From Bacteroidales bacterium (GTDB lineage Bacteria > Bacteroidota > Bacteroidia > Bacteroidales > UBA932), in NCBI GenBank assembly GCA_015060395.1, contig SUYP01000010.1, positions 16,347 to 80,346 of the forward strand: a DNA stretch of 64,000 bases, written 5' to 3'. The notes under the pieces were generated by a model that was not told the origin of the DNA, did not search any database, and saw only the letters and a program-made list of their open reading frames with translations. The translations under genes were made by a program, and so were the position numbers. Shown in pieces: positions 59,337 through 64,000 of the stretch (the first letter of the stretch is position 1; each line of letters opens with the position of its first letter).

Positions 59337-60545
59337 CTATCGGGTGCGCTCGATGATTTCCATACACATACGGCCGTTGTGATACGGGCATTTCCAGAAT
59401 CCGGCCTTGTCGTCATCGCGGTTGATGCTTCCGTCCGCGCGGAGGCTCCAGAACCATTCCCCGTTTTCCTTATCTATGATGGAAGCCTTTATGAAGTCCC
59501 AGCACATAAGGGCGTTTTCGAGGTCTTTCTGGCTGCCGAAATGATCCCAGAGATTGAAATATCCTACTACAGATTCTGCCTGTACCCACCAGTGACGGTC
59601 TCTGTCAATTTCTTCTCCTACCCTTTCGTATATCATTCCGCCTTCCGGAGTAAATCCTTCGGATGCCGCTTCTGCAATATGAGGTACTATCTTCTCGATG
59701 CGTTCCAGGACTTCAGGATCTCCCAGTACGAGAGCCGCCTCGTGTATGAGCCAGGATGCTTCTATGTCGTGTCCGTATGAGAATATGTCGTAATTGCAGT
59801 TCCAGTCATCGTCGAAGAACAGCTTCAGATGGCCGTCTGTTCCGAGGATCTTCTCCTCAAAAATAGAGATAAGGCCACGCAGACGCTCTTCCAGCAATTC
59901 ATTCTTCCATACTCTGTACAGACAGGTATATGCTTCTAGCACGTGAAGATGAGTGTTCATCGTCTTGCTTTCATTCGCATCTTTGTCGCTGAGCCTCATA
60001 TCTTCGATTGGGGCCCACTCTCTGGTGAAAGCCTCGAAATATCCGTCTTTTTCAGCATCGAAGCTGTGGTCTTCGATAGAATTGAAAAGCTTTATGGCAT
60101 ATTCAAGGGCCTGTCCGTCTCCGGTCGCACGGTTCAACTCTGCCAGTCCATAGATCGTGAATGCAATGGCATAGATCTGCTTCTTGGTGTCCAGAGGAGT
60201 TCCATCGGAAGACAGCGACCAATATGTTCCGCCGAGTTCAGGGTCGTAGAAGTTGCTGATTATAAAATCTTTGGCGCGAACTGCCATATCGAGATACTCC
60301 TGGTTTCCGAGCAGTCTGTATGCGGATGCAAAAGTCCACAGCATACGAGCTGTCATAATGTTTCCAACCGGAGATTCCGGGTCAAGATTCTCCAAGCCGT
60401 CGATCCGTCCATAGAACCCGCCGTCCGGGTTTATCATTTTCCCCATCCAATACGGGAGTATGTTTTCTGTCAATTCTTTTTTCACCTGCGATGCAAGTGC
60501 CTGTGCGGCAAATAGTTCTGCCGGAGTTTTCTGAGGTGTTTCCAT
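59337..60545 (-). CDS. Cellobiose 2-epimerase (AGE family)
   Basis: The 402-residue product starts at METPQKTPAELFAAQ (60545); the -7 element at 60564-60571 rules out the start seven codons earlier. It is an (alpha/alpha)6 barrel with the active-site His residues in MNTHLHVLEAYTCLY, YGHDIEASWLIHEA and FWKCPYHNGRMCMEI. Those blocks identify cellobiose 2-epimerases, which convert cellobiose, mannobiose or lactose to the C2 epimer. In Bacteroides mannan use, mannobiose becomes mannosyl-glucose for a GH130 phosphorylase. There is no signal peptide. The neighbours GH5-CE7 and AraC fit that pathway. Confidence 0.9.
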   Translation of the reverse strand: METPQKTPAELFAAQALASQVKKELTENILPYWMGKMINPDGGFYGRIDGLENLDPESPVGNIMTARMLWTFASAYRLLGNQEYLDMAVRAKDFIISNFYDPELGGTYWSLSSDGTPLDTKKQIYAIAFTIYGLAELNRATGDGQALEYAIKLFNSIEDHSFDAEKDGYFEAFTREWAPIEDMRLSDKDANESKTMNTHLHVLEAYTCLYRVWKNELLEERLRGLISIFEEKILGTDGHLKLFFDDDWNCNYDIFSYGHDIEASWLIHEAALVLGDPEVLERIEKIVPHIAEAASEGFTPEGGMIYERVGEEIDRDRHWWVQAESVVGYFNLWDHFGSQKDLENALMCWDFIKASIIDKENGEWFWSLRADGSINRDDDKAGFWKCPYHNGRMCMEIIERTR

Positions 60546-60563
60546 TTGTTCCGTGGGTTTGTA

Positions 60564-60571
60564 CAAATATA
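60564..60571 (-). promoter_or_regulatory. -7 element of the epimerase-GH43 unit (minus strand)
   Basis: Read on the minus strand, this is TATATTTG. A TTATG word 19 nt upstream is a weak -33. The predicted leader before the ATG at 60545 is about 13 nt. It is separated from the AraC gene -7 box by about 92 bp. Confidence 0.6.
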
Positions 60572-60663
60572 ATGAAAATCCCTAACTCTGCATAACGCTT
60601 CAAAAAAGCATATAAAAAATATAGAAAAATATGTTAAAAAAGTATCAGTATTTAAAAAATCTG

Positions 60664-60671
60664 TATATTTG
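60664..60671 (+). promoter_or_regulatory. -7 element of the AraC-type regulator
   Basis: TATATTTG ends 5 nt before the ATG at 60677, so the transcript would be leaderless or nearly so. The -33 region is AT-rich without a clear box. The shared 130-bp gap is the likely place of a regulator site for both directions. Confidence 0.55.
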
Positions 60672-60676
60672 CGGTT

Positions 60677-61555
60677 ATGGCAAAGGTTTTTACGGAAATC
60701 ACGAGGCTTTCAGAGAAGGACTGCTTCTATATAGTGGAACGTCACAAGACGGAGTTCACATACCCCTTACATCAGCATAAGGAGTTCGAAATCAATTTCA
60801 TAGAGCACGGAAAGGGGGTGCGCAGGATTGTAGGCGACAGTGTCGAGGAAATCGGAGAGTATGAGCTTGTTCTCATCGGAGGAGAGAATCTGGAACACGT
60901 CTGGGAACAGGGAAACTGCAAGTCCAAGGATATAAGGGAGATCACTATACAGTTTTCTTCTGATATATTCAGCGGTGACCTGCTTTCCAAAAACCAGTTC
61001 GCTTCCATCAGAAGGATGCTTCGCAGGGCTGACCACGGCCTGGCGTTTTCCCTTTCTTCGATAATGAAGGTATATTCGACCCTGGATACCATAGCTCAGG
61101 AGCAGGAGCGTTTCGTGCAGTTCCTGAAATTCCTGTATATCCTCTATGAACTGTCGATTTCCGAAGAGGCCAGAGTCCTGGCTTCAAGCTCGTTCGCGCA
61201 TACCGAGAGAAGCACGGAAAGCCGTCGTGTCCAGAAAGTTAAGCAGTATATCAATGATAATTATGCCAAGCCGCTCAAGCTTTCGGATCTTGCCGGGCTT
61301 GTGGGAATGAGTCCGGTGGCGTTCAGCCGTTTCTTCCGCCAGAGGACGGGCCGTACATTGTCTGATTATATCGTTGACATACGCCTGGGATATGCTGCAA
61401 GAATGCTGGTGGATTCGACAAAGAACATATCCGAAATATGCTATGAATGCGGCTTCAACAACCTCTCCAATTTCAACCGTACCTTCAAGTCGAAGAGGAA
61501 CTATACTCCTCGCGATTTCAGGGCGATGTTCAAGAAGAACAAGGTGATTGTTTAA
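60677..61555 (+). CDS. AraC-family transcriptional regulator
   Basis: The 292-residue protein has an N-terminal cupin-like sensing domain (FTYPLHQHKEFEINFIEHGK, with Glu/His ligands), a helical linker, and a C-terminal double helix-turn-helix (residues about 195-290: LKLSDLAGLVGMSPVAFSRF, ISEICYECGFNNLSNFNRTF). It is the conventional one-component AraC form, not a hybrid two-component system. It is divergent from the cellobiose 2-epimerase and co-directional with the mannanase-esterase gene 89 bp downstream, so control of this hemicellulose set by a sugar ligand is the natural reading. Confidence 0.92.
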   Translation: MAKVFTEITRLSEKDCFYIVERHKTEFTYPLHQHKEFEINFIEHGKGVRRIVGDSVEEIGEYELVLIGGENLEHVWEQGNCKSKDIREITIQFSSDIFSGDLLSKNQFASIRRMLRRADHGLAFSLSSIMKVYSTLDTIAQEQERFVQFLKFLYILYELSISEEARVLASSSFAHTERSTESRRVQKVKQYINDNYAKPLKLSDLAGLVGMSPVAFSRFFRQRTGRTLSDYIVDIRLGYAARMLVDSTKNISEICYECGFNNLSNFNRTFKSKRNYTPRDFRAMFKKNKVIV

Positions 61556-61582
61556 TTTATATCATTATTTGATAAATATATA

Positions 61583-61614
61583 TTTGTTTGACTTCGGGTA
61601 TAGTTGTACTTTTG
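61583..61614 (+). promoter_or_regulatory. Promoter of the GH5-CE7 gene (Bacteroidetes type)
   Basis: TTTG at 61583-61586 and TACTTTTG at 61607-61614 are 20 nt apart, leaving a leader of about 24 nt before the ATG at 61645. A second TATATTTG (61579-61586) overlaps the -33 box. Confidence 0.6.
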
Positions 61615-61644
61615 TGTTATTATAATTAATAGCGCTGATTAATA

Positions 61645-64000
61645 ATGAAACCAACCCGGATCCTTTCGATCCTGACAATTGCTTCGGCTGTTCTGCTGTG
61701 CTCTTGCCAGGCTCAAAAACCGTCTTTCGTAAGAGTGGAGGACGGTCAGTTCGTTTGTGAAAACTATCCATCGCATTTTGTCGGAACCAATTTCTGGTAT
61801 GGCGCCATCCTCGGAAGCGAAGGTGTGGGCGGTGACCGTGCCCGTCTTGAGGCGGAGCTTGATACCCTCAAGGCGTTGGGTATGACCAATCTGCGAGTTC
61901 TTGTGGGCGGAGACGGCCCTGACGGCATTCCTACCAGGGTGAGCCCTACGCTCCAGAAAGAACCTGGCGTCTATAATGACACCATCTTCTGGGGACTCGA
62001 CTATCTTCTTGCCGAAATGGCGGAGAGGAATATGAAGGCAGTTCTCTATATCAACAATTCCTGGGAATGGTCTGGCGGATACGGAATGTATCTTGAATGG
62101 GCCGGAGCCGGCAAGGCGCTGATTCCTGCAGAAGTGGGATATACAGCTTATTGCAACTCCGTGTCTGAATTCGTGACCAATGAAAAGGCCAAGGAATTCT
62201 TCTATGATCACGTAAGACACGTGGTGAGCCGCACCAACACGGTAACAGGCAAGCCATATAAGGACGACCCTGCCATCTTCTCCTGGCAGATCGGCAACGA
62301 GCCGCGCTGCTTCAGGCCTGACTCTCTCGGACAGGCCGCATTCGTTGACTTTATGTGGACGACAGCCGCTCTCATAAAGTCTCTCGACCCTAACCATCTG
62401 GTTTCTTCAGGAAGTGAAGGCCGTCACGGTTGCGAAGGCAGTCTGCCTCTTTGGGAGAAGGTACACAGTTGCCCGGACATCGACTATATGAACATCCATA
62501 TCTGGCCATATAACTGGAGCTGGGTGCGCGAGAATACACTCAAGACCAATCTTCCGATTGCCATTGCAAATACAGACGAGTATATCAACGAACATCTGGC
62601 CATTGCCGAGAAATACGGAAAGCCTGTAGTGCTTGAGGAGTTTGGCTTCCCTCGCGATGACTTCCAGTTCGCCCAGGGTACTCCTACGACATCCCGTGAT
62701 GCATATTATAAGCACGTTTTCAGCCGTATAGAGGAGTCTGCGAAGGCTGGAGGCCTGTTTGCTGGTCTTAATTTCTGGGGCTGGGGCGGTCTTGCAAGCC
62801 AGTCCGAGACCAATATCTACTGGCAGCCGGGCGACGATTATTGCGGTGATCCGGCACAGGAGCAGCAGGGACTCAATTCAGTATATGCTTGCGATGAATC
62901 GACCATTGCGGTAATAAAGACAGCTACAGAGGCCATTTCGAAGGCCCTTCTTCCTGAGGCACGCTTCATTCTGGAGCAGAATGCCGGCATATTCGAGGGT
63001 GAAGGTCCTCATACTATTGAGGTGTCTCTCAATGCAGCCAGAGAGGTCGAGGCTGACTTCGAACTTGAAGTTTCGACTGATTTCGGAGAAGCTGTCCAGA
63101 CTTTCTCAAAGTCTGCAGAGCTTGTGAAAGGTCCGAACGGACTTGCTTTCGATCTGGGTCTGGAGCCTGGATTCTATAAGGCAGTCCTTTATATCGTCAG
63201 GAATGGTGTCAGAACCGAACTTGCACGCACCAATCTTGGATTTGACCCAGAACAGATAATCTCAGCTCAGGACAAGCAGCCTGATTTCGAGGAGTTCTGG
63301 TCGAATACTCTTCAGGAACTTGCTTCTGTAGCCCCTGAATACAAACTCATTCCGCTCAAGGAGCATTCCAATGATGTCCGTGAGGCTTTCCGTGTGGAGA
63401 TGAAATCTCTTGGAGGAGAGACAATCAGCGGACTTCTCTATATGCCCGTTGCTGAAGGAAAATATCCTGCGATGATCTCATATATGGGTTATGGCAGCGA
63501 TGTATGGTATGCCGATCCTTCTTCAAATCCTCAGATGATAGAGTTTATGCTCTGTATCCGTAACCAGGCTTTCAACAGACAGCCTGGCGAAAAGGATGAC
63601 TGGTGCGCAAGAGGAATTTCAGACAAGAATACATATTATTATCGCGGAGCATTTGCTGATGCGGTAAGAGCCATAGATTTCGTATGCTCTCTTGACAAGA
63701 CCGACACTGACCGCGTCTTTGCGAACGGTGAGAGCCAGGGAGGTGCATTGACATTTGCAGCGGCTTCCCTTGACGACAGGCTTAAGGCTATCGCTCCCTC
63801 TGCTCCTTTCCTTTGCGACTATCCGGACTATTTCGTTCTTGCAGGCTGGCCTGGCGATCCTATAAAGGCTGCAGCCAAGGAGGCCGGTATGTCGGATGAG
63901 GATATGTACAAGGTGCTCAGCTACTTCGATATCAAGAATTTCACCGACAGGATCCAGTGCCCTGTGATTATGGCCATAGGACTTCAGGATCCGGTATGTC
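61645..64000 (+). CDS. GH5-family beta-mannanase fused to CE7-type acetyl esterase, lipoprotein (3' end outside window)
   Basis: The open frame runs 785 codons from the ATG at 61645 to the window end. A lipoprotein signal leads to Cys residues at 19/21. Residues about 35-430 are a GH5 barrel of the endo-mannanase kind (FVGTNFWYGAILGS, LRVLVGGDGPDG), with acid/base Glu219 in FSWQIGNEPRC and nucleophile Glu332 in KPVVLEEFGFPRDD. Residues about 440-535 look like a beta-sandwich linker. Residues about 540 onward match CE7 cephalosporin-C/acetylxylan esterases: Ser697 in VFANGESQGGALTF and the acid Asp near GLQDP. The enzyme would deacetylate and cut the same mannan. The final about 30-80 residues lie beyond the window. 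Confidence 0.88.
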   Translation, partial: MKPTRILSILTIASAVLLCSCQAQKPSFVRVEDGQFVCENYPSHFVGTNFWYGAILGSEGVGGDRARLEAELDTLKALGMTNLRVLVGGDGPDGIPTRVSPTLQKEPGVYNDTIFWGLDYLLAEMAERNMKAVLYINNSWEWSGGYGMYLEWAGAGKALIPAEVGYTAYCNSVSEFVTNEKAKEFFYDHVRHVVSRTNTVTGKPYKDDPAIFSWQIGNEPRCFRPDSLGQAAFVDFMWTTAALIKSLDPNHLVSSGSEGRHGCEGSLPLWEKVHSCPDIDYMNIHIWPYNWSWVRENTLKTNLPIAIANTDEYINEHLAIAEKYGKPVVLEEFGFPRDDFQFAQGTPTTSRDAYYKHVFSRIEESAKAGGLFAGLNFWGWGGLASQSETNIYWQPGDDYCGDPAQEQQGLNSVYACDESTIAVIKTATEAISKALLPEARFILEQNAGIFEGEGPHTIEVSLNAAREVEADFELEVSTDFGEAVQTFSKSAELVKGPNGLAFDLGLEPGFYKAVLYIVRNGVRTELARTNLGFDPEQIISAQDKQPDFEEFWSNTLQELASVAPEYKLIPLKEHSNDVREAFRVEMKSLGGETISGLLYMPVAEGKYPAMISYMGYGSDVWYADPSSNPQMIEFMLCIRNQAFNRQPGEKDDWCARGISDKNTYYYRGAFADAVRAIDFVCSLDKTDTDRVFANGESQGGALTFAAASLDDRLKAIAPSAPFLCDYPDYFVLAGWPGDPIKAAAKEAGMSDEDMYKVLSYFDIKNFTDRIQCPVIMAIGLQDPVC

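Noticed and set aside
61639..62397. Minus-strand open frames opposite the right-hand end (252 codons and shorter ones)
   Set aside because: The plus strand carries an uninterrupted 785-codon GH5-CE7 frame with catalytic residues in both domains, so the minus-strand frames are shadows.

Overview
The window looks like a chromosomal segment of a gut- or rumen-type Bacteroidota (order Bacteroidales). The evidence is in the sequence. Many promoters fit the Bacteroidetes form, a TTG-type box about 20 nt upstream of TAnnTTTG. There is a dense set of secreted glycoside hydrolases (GH97, GH3, GH10, GH2, GH43, GH5). A Ser-type sulfatase sits with its anaerobic maturase, and an S46 dipeptidyl peptidase, an EF-G paralogue with an altered G domain and ORF6N/RhuM-type genes are present. 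Protein-level resemblance is to Bacteroidales throughout. Genus cannot be fixed by eye. No rRNA, tRNA, CRISPR array, complete insertion sequence or prophage was found.

Left third (1-21 kb): the end of a PpiD/SurA foldase, a thioredoxin-like lipoprotein, ychF, a secreted EEP nuclease-fold protein and galK. A minus-strand trio follows: a 1028-residue secreted HExxH/beta-propeller/outer-membrane protein, a CpXC protein and an AT-rich membrane protein. Then come a Na/Pi symporter overlapping a DUF5106-thioredoxin lipoprotein, a galM-thyA-folA run, an NSS-family amino-acid transporter, a small secreted protein, and on the minus strand a YfhO-type membrane protein and a glycosyltransferase.

Middle (21-45 kb): mutS, then GH97 and GH3 glucosidases, and a tryptophanase identified by its substrate-site residues. 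A MATE exporter, a GH10 xylanase, two tandem ORF6N genes, an Mrp ATPase, a DPP7-like S46 peptidase, rnhB and an XRE regulator are all on the minus strand. A small protein, the EF-G2-type factor and a 1288-residue GH2 beta-galactosidase with an inserted LamG domain are on the plus strand.

Right third (45-64 kb): a flavoprotein, a 132-bp tandem repeat, a decayed RhuM-type gene, an ECF sigma module, rsmA, an esterase, and an EamA transporter interrupted in frame by a repeat element. Next is an aspS-hypothetical-sulfatase-anSME operon. The end is a hemicellulose cluster: GH43, cellobiose 2-epimerase, a divergent AraC regulator and a GH5 mannanase-CE7 esterase fusion that runs off the right edge.

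The most unusual structure is in the repeats. One family has a GC-rich core (three copies, one inverted and diverged), and each copy lies inside a long inverted repeat whose arms are unique to that locus. A second family is built on GCCTGCTG/CAGCAGGC hairpins (four copies), and one copy has been absorbed into a coding sequence.
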